Shown here in pieces: positions 10,680-24,300 of a DNA stretch of 64,000 nucleotides (the first letter of the stretch is position 1; each line of letters opens with the position of its first letter). The stretch is from Pomacea canaliculata (lineage: Eukaryota; Mollusca; Gastropoda; Architaenioglossa; Ampullariidae). The notes below the pieces were generated by a model, which searched no databases, had not been told where the DNA came from, and saw only the letters and a list, made by a program, of their open reading frames with translations. Location of the stretch: assembly GCF_003073045.1 (NCBI RefSeq), contig NC_037596.1, positions 7,769,416 through 7,833,415 of the forward strand, read 5' to 3'. Both the position numbers and the translations under genes were made by a program.

Positions 10680-12640
10680 GTTTCCTTCAAACATCTAATA
10701 CAAAGAGAGCAGAGAAGGTATTCTAAGGAACGAAGATCATACTATTTCTACTAGTGCATAACTGAAGCAAGTAAAATTAGAGCCGAAACAATTTCAGTGA
10801 ACACAAATTAAAATTAATTGTGCACGTCCATTAACCTAGGGAAGGACCATTTTGATATTTCAAACATCATTTGCGTGACATACAAAATTATCTATTTAAA
10901 AATTAGCCTGCAACATTTGGTCAAGCTGTAGTTTTTCCACGGTGTGTTAACACTTTTGCAACATGTACATCCTCCAGCTTGAGTCACCACAATCCGCCTT
11001 TTCGCTTTAAGTGCGTGAAATACTGCTCATCATGATGATGATTATTATTAATGTACTTCCACTGCACAGACAAACAGAAAATTTTCTATTAGGAATAAAA
11101 GGTTTTGTTACGATATACTGTCTCCTCTAGGAACTTTCTAAGCATGCACCCCACAAATAAACTAATAAAACCAAACGAATTTTTACCAGGCAAAGCTTTT
11201 TCGGGAAAATGTTGGACATTTGAAGGCAATCTGTACACTGAGGTAAACAGCAAAGTCGAAGATCACTTATTTTTATTACTGCTGCTGCTGCAGGAGACAT
11301 GGTCGAAAAACGCTACACATCTCAACAGCCGACATCCAGCCGGAAGTGGTCTACCATCGGCTTGGGATGCACAGTCACATCACGAACTCGTGGTCACAAA
11401 AATCATCCACACAGGCTGCGGGTAGCCAATCAGAAGCGCGAGTATCTGTCCCGTCATGTACTCATATATGTCCTATCAATCCCGTGAAGTATGTTCTCTG
11501 CTTGTCCCTCAGAATTTACATTGTTATTTTATTTCACTTAAATTTATGTTGCGATGAAAGAGTTAAAAGATCACTGAAGTTCGTGTCTCACCAGCTGTTG
11601 CCCAGGCCGGGCATCATCAAAAAAATGAATGATTTCGCGGGCCGCATAGTATGGCTGCGGGCCGCACAGTATGGCCGCGGGCCGAACGTTCCCCACCGTT
11701 GACCTAGGTTATTGTGGACGTAAGAATATGTCTGAAAAAAAGGATTAAACGTTTATAGTATTACACAGAATATGTGTTTATATGTTAGTGTACCTCCAGT
11801 TAAAGCATTAATGCACGATGATCATACATACATTTGGTGTCTGATGATCACAGATGCATTCCTGGATTTGAATAGAAAGAAATATTCGTTCTTATATATT
11901 GGGGTTTTTTTCGGCTTTGTTTTATTGTTGTGAAACTCTTCCATGTCATAATGATGAAATCAATGACAATAAAGATATGAAGTATCAAATGTTTCATGCA
12001 AAGAATTCACTCACTCAAAGACTGACACGCGCGCACCTGCTCTACATTATTTAGAACATGATGGCCTGCTATGTTTGACATGATACACAAAGTATTTACG
12101 ACTATGGTCATCTCTCTCTGTCTCATTCTCACGCCAGTTCATCATTTTCAGGAGCAGAAATTCAATTCATCCTTAACTTCCTAGACACAACGCAGGGCAC
12201 GCACCATCTCATTCTGTGTATGAAGTTGTGAACAGTGAAGACTATATCAATACAGATAGTTGTACTGTGAATAGTGAACACAGATTAAGACTGGTTGAAA
12301 AGGTAGCAGTGGCATTGTAAGACAGGCCGTAAATAGCTGATGTCCCCCGAAGTAGACATTAAAATATCGATTATCGTTTCCAACTGTCAGATGCCCGCAT
12401 CCACCTCCTCTCGACCACACACGTGAATGTCCCAACTGCGCAATGACACCTGCCATGATGGAGATGAAAGAGCTTAGTGGGAAAGAAGGCGGGTCTAAAA
12501 TGCATAACCAGCGATTATATTTCATTAAATCCCTTTTTTTAAAAGAAGAAATGCGTGCTCATTGAACAAAATTTCAGTGATTGGCGACTAGAATCAACAA
12601 AAGTGATCCCAAGTCGACACTGTTCTCTGTCTTCTCTCCC
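10680..12640. other. Intergenic with a GC-rich 20-bp repeat patch
   Basis: No gene is supported. At 11637-11688 a 20-base unit beginning GCGGGCCGCA is repeated about 2.6 times in otherwise AT-rich sequence and is followed by CCCCACCGTTGACC, which resembles the end of an hAT-type element, but I could not find the partner end. The last 200 bases precede the sulfotransferase gene and likely include its promoter. Confidence 0.4.
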
Positions 12641-12657
12641 ATAATCACTTGACGACG

Positions 12658-13289
12658 ATGGCCGCGAAGCTAAAATTGTTGAAGAACTGTCTGTTGAGGC
12701 TTTCTGCTGCTGTTCTCGCTTTGTTAATCTTATGGTCCTTACAACCGAAAGACTTGAACAAGCGCGTGCGGTTCGCTAACGGGCAATGGAATGGCACCAG
12801 AGTTTGGGGTGACGGTCAGTCGAGGACGGAACAGATGAACGGAAAGGAGGAAGGAGAAGCACGCACGAGTGGGCTCAAGTCTTGCTTCCATTTGCAGGAG
12901 ATTAAGGCAGATGGCAAAGAGTTAAACCATGTCTTCTTTTTGAAAGTGAGTGAAAGCAAGACAGAACAACCTAATCTTGCTGCCTTATTTATTTATTACG
13001 AAAATCTGTTCGGTACATTTTGCATTGACATTACAAACTTTTTAAAGATTGGAATTTCAGTTTCTTTATAGTTACCTACGGCTGTCGAACGGATGCCTTT
13101 TCACTATTGCATATCGCGGTCTTGTGAGAGCTCACGAAACATGCGTTCATTCGAAATTCAATGTTTGAAGAAAGTGAAACAGAGGGTGAATCTTCGTCAC
13201 TGTTGACTTCTTTTCCTTCTCTCATTCTCACGTTCATCATGCTCACAAGCAGACATTCACATACCATAAGCATTGCGATCTCGGACTTT

Positions 13290-13320
<31 letters not shown>

Positions 13321-15645
13321 CAAAATAAGCCTGTAGACGATTCCTTCTGTGTGATATAGGTGCACAAGGCCGGAAGTACTACTGTGACGAACATCCTGTA
13401 CAGATTCGCACTGACCCACGACTTGAACGTGGCGCTGCCTCGCAACGGGTTTCAGATCGCTCAGCGAGTCTCGGACTGGGCCAACAGAGTCCAGCCACTG
13501 GTCCCCGGCACCGCTGGTCACTACGACATCCTGGCTACACACGTCGTCTTTAACGACACAGCCGCCAAACAGGTGCAGTGGGCCAGTGGTGGTGATGGGG
13601 CAAGAAGGGGCGGGGTGGGGAGAGATAGTGAAGGAAAATTAACGGGTAGCCCGTCAAACTCGAAATTAAGCTCGAAGTTGTTAGCACGTTAGCAAACTTG
13701 TTACATTTATATATATATATCTTATGATTTAGAAAGAACTGGTGGCTTGACCATAAATTTGAACTTTTGATGTGGCTGAAGGCCGTGGCAAATGCGAGAG
13801 TAGTCTGAGCATTTGCTAATGAAGCGTTCCCAATCAGTGAGGTGACATTTGAGAAGAGAAGACTTGCCCATGTGAACATGTGTGTATTAGTAGAGCGCTT
13901 GTCACGCACTGAACACCAACTGTTTCTCTCTCCCTTTAAGTGTAGAAGTTTCCATAGCCTATAGAGGTCGTAGAGTCAGTGAACGTGGTTTATACCGTGT
14001 CTAGGCAAAACATGTGAAAGGTGGAATCCCACAATTTCCTTTCGCCTTTACACCTTCCCTGAATAAAAAAATCATCACCCATTTTTACGGAGAAGCGGTC
14101 ACGTGGGGAGGGGGAGACTTACAGCTAAAGTTCGATTAGGTCTCGAACGCACTAACCACTATCAACGCTGCCTCCGATTGTATTTGTGATTTTGTACTCA
14201 CTGCTTGTGTTTGTTAGAGACCAAAAGTGATACCAGCTCAGCTTTGTATTTTTCAGTGGCTGCCTAGGGACACAAAGTATGTGGCCATCGTTAGGCAGCC
14301 ATTTGAACAGTTTGTGTCAGCCTTCTACTACTATCGAGATTTGTTCCATATCAAGCGTCTGCAGATGGTTCCAGGTGAGAGAAGTTTTTACCATGTAATC
14401 AAAATGTCACGCTCCTGCTTCCTCAAAGTGTACTTTTTTTTTTCATCTTTCCAGCACTAAAGTTTGTTTCAAAATAAAGGTTCAAGGTTGTTTCAAAATA
14501 TAAACAATAAAAGGAATGGTTTGTGGTTCTCGAACCTACAAGTTTTCATGTCTGGACGTGTACGTACGAGAGAAAAAGACGAAAAAAAGAAAAATGGAGA
14601 TTGGAAAAGTAAGAAAGATAAAGGGAGGGAGAAGAGTAAGTGACAGAAAAGAATGAAATACAAAGTAAAAAAAACAACAACAAAAACAACAAGACAAAAA
14701 CAGAAAGGACAAAACACAAAAAACCCAAACAAAAACAAGAGATTAACGAGAGTTTAAGAGAAAGAAAGCGAGAAAGAGCAAGGCGTCAGAAAAAGAAAGA
14801 TAAATTGAGCATGAGCAAGTATTTGAAACACTCGTTGAGTTTCTAATTTAGCATGGTGATATTTTGGAGATTCACCCATACTCGAGAAACAGTATCCTGC
14901 ACTGAGCCTTCATTAGAAAACAATTCGCACCCCACTTTAATTTTTATAACTTGTATCATGGTTATGACTTCTCAGAAGTTTTTTTTTGTTTGTTTGTTTG
15001 TTTTTGTTCGCAGGTGATGATCCTATCCAGACGATTCTGTTCAATCTAGAAAAGTGGGATGCTGAACTGCGGGGTTGCGGGACCATGATCAGCAATCGAA
15101 TGTCTTGCGACTTCGGGGTGCCTTTCGACCAACTTCGGAACAGCTCTTTTCTCCAGAGTTACCTCAATTCTCTCGACAGACTGTTTCATCTCGTAATGAT
15201 TGCAGAATTCTTTAACGAGTCCTTGGTTCTTCTGAAACGGACTTTGTCATGGTCCTTCAAAGACATTCTTTATATTAATCTTTCCAACAAGCACAAACAC
15301 CGGAAGTACAACCTTACGCCTGCGCAGAAAGAAAACTTCCGGAAAACGCGTTTAGCAGACTTCATGTTGTACGAACATTTTGTTAGAATCTTCCGACAGA
15401 AGGTGGCAGCCGAAGGCGACAATTTTGCGGACGAAGTGAGAAGTTTCAATCGCGTGAGAACAGACGTGGAGGAGTTTTGCACCGGAAGAGGCAATGGAAC
15501 CAATGCGACTCGGATAATCGCGGCTTCAAGATATAGTCCCTGTTTCATTGTGACAAGTGCCGATTGTGAGTTTCTTTCCCAGGATTTCCGTCAGCTGACA
15601 TCACAAAACAGACAAAGCATGCGCAAAAAAGGAATTTTGTTGTAA
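12658..15645 (+). CDS. Galactose 3-O-sulfotransferase-like (Gal3ST family)
   Basis: Exons are 12658-12945, 13360-13572, 14257-14374 and 15014-15645; phases agree, giving 416 residues, close to the roughly 420 of family members. The start is the ATG in gacgacgATGGCC. Residues about 8-30 form a hydrophobic type II signal anchor, so the enzyme should sit in the Golgi with a lumenal catalytic domain. FLKVHKAGSTTVTNILYRF spans the exon 1-2 junction and is the 5'-phosphosulfate loop that binds PAPS; VAIVRQPFEQFVSAFYYY in exon 3 is the 3'-phosphate loop. Exon 4 contains the family's EFFNESLVLLKR segment. Several N-glycosylation sequons occur. The family transfers sulfate from PAPS to the 3-hydroxyl of galactose on glycolipids or glycans. 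Which paralogue and which acceptor cannot be told. No frame break is seen. Confidence 0.9.
13289..13320. repeat. (TTG)n microsatellite
   Basis: About ten TTG units lie in the first intron of the sulfotransferase gene, shortly before the exon 2 acceptor. Confidence 0.9.
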
Positions 15646-15889
15646 GAGTTTTTTTTCGAAACATGTAATCGGATTGCGTCAGTGTGAAAAATTTTTTCAT
15701 CGCGATTGTAATGAACTTCGAACTCAGGTCTGATAGTCCAGCAAGTCCCAGTGCTGGCGCGAGATCTACCCAGTGTCAACCTAATACTTGCTGAAAGTTG
15801 TTAGAATGATTCGTTACTGCTCATGCATACCTGAGCACTTCATCTACTTAGAGATCGAAGGGGCATATCCATTAGATTGCGTGAAATGA

Positions 15890-16720
15890 ATTTTTTTAAA
15901 AGGTGAACAGACTTGGTCTTCATAGACGTGACCTAGGTCTTTGACATTGTCAACAGAGATGGTTCTGGGTTATGCTAGCAAAATATGGCTGTTCACGCAA
16001 GTTTGTGAAGATGATTTGGCTGCTGCACGATGACCTAACAGGTCAGGACCTCTGCAGCGATGACCTCTAGGAAGCATTCGCCATAACTAAGTATGAAACA
16101 TGGATATGTTCTTGACCCACCTTTGTTCAACCTGTTCTTTTTTTGCATGCTGTCAGATGAATGAATGTCCATAACATGCATGAGGGAGTCAACAGAAGAT
16201 ACCGTCTGGACGGCTCTCTATTCAACCTCAAGCGGTTGAATGCAAAGCACCTCAACAAACTCATTCAGGAAACCCTTTTTACTGACGACTGTGTTTTCTT
16301 GGCACACAAACAAATATCTTTAGCTGATGCTTGACAGGTTTTCTGAGTTTTTCAAAGCTTTCGGACTTATAATCAGCCTAGGAAAGACTGAACTGTTGTA
16401 CCAGCCTGCTACCAGCTGCAGTGGACCCCAGCATCAACATCGATGGTACATTGCTCAAAAACACCGATAGCTTTGAATATTTGGTAAGCATCATCTGAGT
16501 GATCTGTCACTGGACAAGGAATCCCCTCCAGGACCTACAAGGCGGGTTAGGCACCGAGGAAACTGCGCACCAAAAGATGCTCAATCACCACTTCAAACTT
16601 TCCATAAAACTGCACGAGCTTCGTTCGATTTTTGACGTTCGATGGCAGGACAGACCTACAGTCACCTACTAATCGAGAAATCATGGAGAGGACAGACCGT
16701 ACCAGCATGCAACGAAAGAA
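15890..16720 (+). mobile_element. Non-LTR retrotransposon (LINE) RT remnant
   Basis: Frame-shifting translation recovers reverse transcriptase landmarks in order: FIDVT with FDIVNR near 15920-15960, HGYVLDPPLFNLFF near 16105-16140, RYRLDGSLFNLKRLN near 16200-16245, and LFTDDCVFLAHK near 16276-16310 in place of the FADD catalytic box. A FDVRWQDR-like stretch near 16630 is typical of the region after the RT. Stops and indels throughout show a dead, 5'- and 3'-truncated copy. The clade is uncertain. Confidence 0.78.
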
Positions 16721-17228
16721 CATAAGGATATAACAATCGACTAACATCACGATTACGTGATTTCCGGTCCACGTGAGCACATAGCCGAACAGGTAAGCTA
16801 ATTCTAAGGAAAGGTTATTCTCGACATAAGGGGAGAGGTGAAATGCCTTGATCAGGTGGGGGAGAACACGGGCTGATGCTAGATGCTAAACCCCGACATC
16901 TCAACACCACCCAGCGCATGTCTCGAGTCTTGTGTGCGATGCCATCGATAAGCAACAAAGATTAACGGTCCATGCCAACCACCAACTCTTCTGCAGATCA
17001 TCGAAAGGGTCCTCCGTCCGTGAGCCAAAGGCCAATTCTACTCCAAGCAGCAGTCTGTGTGAAAGCAAAGTTGCATATGCAACACGGGTAGCGGGGGACT
17101 GTGTGGTAGTTGATACTGGGTAAGCTGACTAATAAACGGAACGCCTCAGAGTCTTAGACAATTAGCCAGGCATGCACATTTACGCGCCTTTAATGGGAGC
17201 TAAGTGCTCATATTTTTTCATCAGCAGT

Positions 17229-17681
17229 TTAGTTTAAGCGAATTGTGTACATGTAGGTGTCGGCGTGGATGGCGGAGCAGCCGAGAGCGTAGTTAGCGAG
17301 AACAGATTCTCCGTCCATCCGACGTGCCTGTTCCACTATAGGCACCACGACAGCCATATTCCCAAACTCCCTTGAACAGGTCATGTCAACTGGGATGGAA
17401 ATTAAGTCACCGTATCCCCAGACAGTGACAGTTGTCGATGGCGTATGCTGATCAATGCAGCTCCCATAAACTTTGAGGCCAATCGGCAGCAGACTTGTAA
17501 CGGGCGACGTCGCAGTGGACATCCAACAGTCATGAGACTCTGCGCTTCTGCACTGGGACGATAAATGATGCACACTTATCACGCAAATCCTCTTCTTCGG
17601 ACATGAAAGACAATGGAGGCAAGAAAAAATGTCTGTTGGTATAGATTTTATTTTTATCTCCTTGAGGTAGGCCCTCTGCAA
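17229..17681 (-). CDS. Unassigned open frame, possible exon
   Basis: A 150-codon open frame with no recognised domain. It contains spaced cysteines (CRSAESHDCW, GSC, MTC, LGC) and alternating hydrophobic segments, suggestive of an extracellular beta-sandwich exon. I cannot identify it, find no convincing partner exons, and cannot exclude chance or a repeat. It lies between a LINE relic and the probable 3' UTR of the 16-finger gene. Confidence 0.2.
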   Translation of the reverse strand: MQRAYLKEIKIKSIPTDIFSCLHCLSCPKKRICVISVHHLSSQCRSAESHDCWMSTATSPVTSLLPIGLKVYGSCIDQHTPSTTVTVWGYGDLISIPVDMTCSREFGNMAVVVPIVEQARRMDGESVLANYALGCSAIHADTYMYTIRLN

Positions 17682-18059
17682 CCCACTGAAATGTGGGCTT
17701 CATCAACCTTCCGCATAGAAGAAAGTCTGACCAAAGAAAGGTGTTGGCACGATGAGCCAAAAACCCATCAGGGACCTCGACCTCCAGGATTCCATTCTCA
17801 TCAAAAAATGGACGAACACAGGGGACCTAAAAAAAGCAGTAGAGAAAACCAGGGGAAAAGTTTTATGGGAAAAAGTGACAGTTGAAAAGCCGGTAAAAAC
17901 AAAAGGGAAGAAAAGATAAAATGACTGCTGAGTAGGGAGACAGTCTGACCGAAAAGGAACAAAGGTGAAGAAGTCAGTAAGTCAGAGCAGTCAGAGAAAG
18001 GGATAACAGAGGAGGAAGGGTTAGGCCAGCTCAGCCCTAGTTAGAAAAGGCACACCTGG

Positions 18060-21000
18060 GGGTTGGGGGGACAAGATTATAAAGATGAAGAAGAAGATGA
18101 TGATGATTGCAAAACTCTTTTTGTTTGATTGCTCATTCAAGCCAGTTTAATGCAGTTACCGTGAGTCTTAAGTTTTTCTTCCAGGAAAAAGTCCCTCCTC
18201 AATAGTGCTTTCTGAACTGTTTCTGTTTCAGCACACAACCTTGATGACTGAATATAGTTCATTTAAAGGAAAATATAAATTCAAAGTTAATACATACTAG
18301 CTATGGCTCCTTTTGCACCTCTCACTCTCTCATTAGCTCACTCTGAAAAGTATGCTTCTCATCTAAATATTGCAAAACATCATTCTTTAATTTATAACTA
18401 TCAATGCTTTGACACCTTTTCAAATTGAAACTGAAATCCAAAGCATACTGCATCCATAAGGTATGAACATAGGATTACTGGTAAAGGAAACATGAAACAT
18501 AACAGCATCTGCTACACAGACCATGTCATACATAGTCTTCTTGCTCCCAAAAGGGTTAAAAAATTTCACACCTAGATGATCCACACATAAAAGTAAATTA
18601 CTTTTTCTAAAAATAAAAAAATGAAACACACAGTGTTCAATCTTTTGATCTTTAAACATTCTAAAAAATGTGGTACATGAAGCCATTCATACTGAAACCA
18701 ACAATAAATACATGTATATACATTCTCACACCAGCTACATCAAGGAGCCAAGGGAAATATGATTCATTTGTTCACCTTAGGCTGAGGTTGCAAAATATTT
18801 GTAAAAGTCTTAAACTTGAACATTCCATAACTAAAATGAGTTTTAATTAGTGATCTATGTTGAGGCCATGGATAAAATGTAGAATGCAAAAAAAAAACCC
18901 CACCTGAGAACATTCTTTACACTGATAAAATGCCCTTCATTGTACTTTGTAGCAATGGTTAATACCTGAGAATAATAATAAGAAAAAAAAAAGAATTTTA
19001 CCAAAATGTGAATATGCAAATGTTTTCCTATTAACTTTTACCCAGGTTAGGAAGACAGATCTCCATATTTTTATTACTTATTGTTATTTACTTTTTATAG
19101 TGAGAGGGATAACTATATTTCATGATTAATAAAATGATCTTGGTCATCTTGTGTATTACTACACCAAAGAAAGTGCTTGAGTTGGCAGTATATGCGATTT
19201 ACCTACAAACTAACTTTTGATACCACAACACTGGGAACCAAATGAGAGAACCTAGAGGATTGCCACCTGACCTGCAGAATCAGTTATTTTGTAAACAAAT
19301 AAAACAGAATATTGCAATTTTTAAGGAGTAGCATGAAAATGCAGATTACACACCTATCCTACAGCAAAAGTGCTGTCACAGAAAGAAATTATGGGAATAT
19401 TGAGGCTGTTAATACCTGTAAACAAGGGGTTCTTACTCTTAAGTAGGCTTGCATTTGAAAAAATACCAGAATAGTAATGAAATAGTATAAAAATATATTT
19501 AGATACACCCATAAAAAGTTTTGATATATCCTAATAAACTAGTAAGACCTGAAGCACAATACAGCATAAGCCACACATCAGGCTACACTTTCTGTCTAGT
19601 TACAGCTATGGATGCTCCTTCACCTACAGCCACAATCAGTATAATACATCCAACAGCTCAGATAATGCATGCCTTTACTGATTACTCTGCATTCTTCAAA
19701 TTAAATTCAAAAGGGGAAAAAAAAACCAACAAAGAACAAGAATTGTTGACCACAAAAATGGCTTTCTGAAAAGAAATGTTTCCAGTTAAAAACTGCACAC
19801 AGGAAGTCTTTACCATGATTGTAGTAGCATCACATTAACTGCATAAAAGGAATAATTGCCTGAACTGTCTGAACATCAAGAAGCAATCAGTTTATTGCAA
19901 AGACTTGGGATGCCGACACTATCCATTAAACGCTGTTTCATAAATATATCTTGAGGTAATGTGTCATGTAAGAAATATATTGGAAATGTTAAAATAGAAA
20001 AAATTTATGACCAGCATTACAACTGATACATGTGAACAATCATTGTTGGAGAAAGAATCTATTTCATTCTTAAAGGAAAAAATACACAGAGTTCACAACC
20101 CAGCTAGAGTGATCAGCAACCAGTATGAGCACGTTTATGTACACAGGATGTGTACATAATAGATTTATTTTTGCAACATTCACTGTGATACTTTTTAAAC
20201 TTGTTATGCCCAAATAGCAGTGAATAAAGACAACCTTGCCTACACTTAATGCAATTTAGGAAGCAAACATGCCTATCTATCTATCAAACTACTATCTCTT
20301 TTCCTATAAAATGCTTGGTTTTTTTGGTCACAATAATCCCTGACTTGGGAGATTTCTTATGCAACAAATTACTGATTCACTTCCTCAGAATTTTTCATTT
20401 TTCTAGAAGGCTTATAAATTAAATAGCTACCCAAGTAAACTATGTTTTTTTTATTCAACATATGCAGTTCATATCAATAATGGCATATAGCATCCTACGA
20501 ATTTCTTTAACATTGAAATATTATGGATAAAACCGCTTGTTTTCATACACATTGTCTTGTACTTGCTCTTTTAATATCTATGCAAAGATCTTTTCGTTAC
20601 CAGTGATAATAATTTTTTTAATGATTTATTTATTATCATCATTTTATTATTACTATCATAAAAGCATCCCCCGACAGTCCCTGAGGTTTTCCCTGAGCAA
20701 CAACAGCTGCTATAAGTTGTTGGGCCACTAAAAATGGTTGAAGAGAAAGAAAACTTGCATAAAACTTTGATTACAAAGAACAGCAACATGGGATAGGTAT
20801 GGTGAGGTCATAAAATTAATTTGAAGAAATTTGAATTTAGTTTGTTACAAGATAGCACATTCCCCAAATCTGAGTGAACAACTCTGTTCTGCATATTATA
20901 TAAAACCCTGTAATTTTCACCCGTTTTTTTTAGAAAGAGCTTAGGACTTACCCACAAAAGTAGGTATGCTCTAATGTTAATGCCTCAGTAGCCCAAAGTT

Positions 21001-21317
21001 TTGACAATGGTTGTTCCCTTCAATGATGATAAAATTTAGGTTACACTCCATACACAATTCCCTACCACAAACACTCTCCCCTCAAAAAGTCATGTCTTTT
21101 TGTGACAAACTAATATTTGATCAACGTGCCAGCACTTTTCATATTTGACTCCATTTGCCTTTGATCACTTGAACTATAAGAAGACAACACAGTACACAAA
21201 CACAAAATATATCTTGTTGACTTTGTCTCATCTACATTCAACTGAAGATATTCCTTTCAATCATCTTGGCACACACACACACACACTGAAGTCCTCCAGC
21301 ATACTTCCGTATAGGTC
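18060..21317 (-). other. Probable 3' UTR of the 16-finger C2H2 gene, plus flank
   Basis: AT-rich sequence without supported exons follows the stop codon of the minus-strand zinc-finger gene. Its even composition and lack of recognisable repeats suit a long 3' UTR. I could not fix the polyadenylation site because several TTTATT strings (AATAAA on the minus strand) are present. Confidence 0.45.
21270..21286. repeat. (CA)n microsatellite
   Basis: About eight CA units lie just past the end of the 16-finger gene, inside its probable 3' UTR. Confidence 0.85.
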
Positions 21318-24300
21318 CTATTCAGAGGATGTACACTCACAGTCTGCCTGACTCTGGTGCTCCTGCAACACTTTCTGTGATTCAAAGTCCTCTCCACACT
21401 CACTACATATAAATGACTGGGTCAATCTGGTCTTCTTTCTCTGCTTTCTGTACACTCTGGATGTATCATCTGTCTCAGACTCATCCAGATTTAAGTTCTG
21501 TGAGCCATCCTTATCGGAGGACTCATCATCCTTCTGTTGTGAAGTTTCTGATGTCTCATCTGCATTGGAGATGTCTCTGTCTTCTCGGCTGTCAGTCACA
21601 GGAATTTCCTCTGTCCCATGAATTTTCAGCATGTGTCGTCTCAGCTCATACTTCCTCTTGAAAGTTGTATTGCATTCCTGGCACTGGTTCTCGGATGCTG
21701 CAATGCAGCCGACTTTCATGTGGATCGCAAAAGAAATGGGCCGCCGGAATTCTGCATCGCACTCAGGGCATGAGTATGTCTGACTGTGGTGTGTTCGGAC
21801 GTGCTTGCGGAGCTGGTATGAATTGTCAAAAGAGGACTGGCACTTCTGGCACCTCAGCATCTTTTTCTCTTTCCCATGTTTTTTCATGTGTGACTCCAGG
21901 CTGCTGGGCCAGCGGAAGACCTTGCTGCAAAGCTTGCATTGCACCCGCAAGTGCTTGGCCACATGGGCGCGCAGTAGAGTCTTGGTAGTGAACATGCCCT
22001 GGCACTCCTCACACTTGTACAGTGAGTACTTGATGTGCTTCTTGTTCTTGTGCCGCCGCAAGGCAGCTGGCCGATCAAAACTCATTTCGCACTCATCACA
22101 CTTGTATGGCTTCTGTCCAATGTGCTTCTGCAGGTGCACACGACAGGCAGAGGGTTTTACAAAAGCTTTCCAGCAGATGCCACAGATGTAGTTTTTTCGC
22201 CTGGGCAGTCTTCGCTTTGGTTTCCCCTGTGGGGGTAGAGAAAAAAAAAAAAGACCTCAATTACAAGATTATTTAGTGCCAACAAAGCAAGCCAAAATTG
22301 TCTTTTACTGTCATCTTTTGAGTTTTCTAACCCTTACTTTACTATTATTGCTGCAAAACTTTGGTGACTAAAGGTGCATTAATGGTATTCAATTGAACCA
22401 TAACCATTTAGTTAGGATAAAAAAAAAAAATTTATGTTTCTTCCTAGCCAATCAGCATTCTGGCACACTTTGGTAATGTTTTTTATTATATGCTGCTGTA
22501 ACATGCAGAAAAAAACAAACATTTGCCAAAGTAGTATAAGACGCTGACAAGGTTGAGCAAGGCTTAGGACACTAGAGAAGATGTAGCTACAAAACATGAA
22601 ACTGCACAAAATCTACAAAATATGCTGCAAAAAGTTGTTTACTCACTTCAGCATCTGTCTTGCCTTCTTTCACAGTTGCTGCAGAAAGAAAGAAGATATG
22701 ATAAGCATGATGCTACTAAAACCAAAGTATCCCTTGAACTGTATACTTTATACATTTATGTATAACTCCAATTCATAACTTTTCTTTAAAGAAATTGGTT
22801 TTGTAAGTACTGTGCCTTCCCTCATCCGCTTCAAATGCTGTTTTTTTTTTAAATATCCCCCGCCTCCCTATTCCCTCACAAAAGAATAGACACCAGCCAC
22901 TCCGATCAGCACTTCAGTCCAAGTCGCTTTGTATTCGACTACCTCTTTGCTGTCTCCGTCGGAAGAACTTCAAAGCGTCCTTACACTGAACATTTTGACA
23001 ACCCTTCTACTCATGTCCTTAAGCACTGCTGCTGCACGCTGCGGCCAAAGGTTATTGTAGTTTGCCTGTTTCATCAAAGCCGTCGAGAACACGGGGATAT
23101 CTCTCTTTTGATAAAGAAGAAAATCTGCCTGAGGTAAGTCGACGTTTTACACCGAGCCAGTAACTAAGGCTATATATCACGGTAAAGCAGCCCTACAAAC
23201 AGATGTCACATGCAGAATACCCGCTGTGCCCACGACACCGAAAGTCACAAAAGTAGGCAGGACGACTAAGCAACATCTTATCGACATATGCTTGAAGCCC
23301 TCTCACTTGCGAAGGGAGGGTTGAATGATATCAGTATAGTTAGAACCGAGGTCAGCCCACAAATTTATTCTTCAGCTAAAGTAATTAAAAAGCCAAAGAT
23401 TTTTTTTTTGTTGCAACAAGCTCATGATAGCGATATCTTCGCTAACTTTCCCGTAACTTTAAGCTAAGTGTCATGTTTTCTATTTAACCGTTGTGCCACC
23501 TGACCACCCTATTTCTCACGATGCACGTATCATGCACAATGGGTCTGACATCTTCTCTCTCTTTCTCTTTTGCATTTTTCCAAATGGTTCCTAAACTCAC
23601 GTTTGTCACACTTGTCTCTGAGCCGGTGTGTGGTGAGATCCCGGGCCCGCCAGAACGCCAGGCCGCAGCCGCACTTGAAGGGATTCTCCCCTGTGTGGAT
23701 GCGGCGATGCTGCTCCAGGTGGTGCAGCATGGCAAAGGTGGCGCTGCAGTACTCGCACTGGTGCTCGCGCCGGTCCGTGTGCTTGAGCTTGTGCCGCTTG
23801 AAGTTGGACGACGTGGAGAACCTGGCCCCGCAGTCTTTGCACTCAAACTGATTGGTGGACTTGTGAACGCGCTTGTGGGCCTTCAAATACTCGGCCCGGG
23901 AGAAGGCCTGCGTGCACACGTCACACTTGTGGGCCTTTTCGATCTCCCCTGAGTGCGTGCGCATATGCTGGGTCAGGTGCCCCTGCTGCGTGAAGCCTGC
24001 CCCGCAGTGCTGGCACTTGAAGGGCATGGCGGTGGAATGGGTCTTCTTGTGAACCTTGAGGTTGTCCGGGCGAGAGTACGCCGCCCCGCACTCGGAACAC
24101 TTGTAGGGCTTCTCGCCCGTGTGCTTGCGAATGTGGCGCTTCAGGTCGTTGGCGCGGCAAAAGGTGGCTGAGCAGTCGCTGCAATGGAAGAGCTTGTCGC
24201 CCGAGTGGCTCTGCATGTGTTTGAGGTGGGCAGTGGAGGTGGCAAACTCCTTGGAGCAGATGTCGCAGACGTAGGACTTGCCCAGAACTTTGGCCGAGGG

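Noticed and set aside
11637-11700. GC-rich 20-base repeat as an end of a hAT element
   Set aside because: The end sequence resembles hAT termini, but I found neither an inverted partner nor a target duplication, so no element is called.
12247-12525. 92-codon minus-strand frame upstream of the sulfotransferase gene
   Set aside because: No recognisable domain, and it overlaps the likely promoter region of the plus-strand gene.
14640-14846. Lys-rich open frame in an intron of the sulfotransferase gene
   Set aside because: It is an A-rich low-complexity stretch (runs of KKK, NNN) with no coding character; the antisense Phe/Leu-rich frame has the same cause.
21413-24171. Several plus-strand open frames of 70-150 codons
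   Set aside because: They lie antisense to the C2H2 exons of the minus-strand gene and translate to shadows of the finger codons, with no domain of their own.
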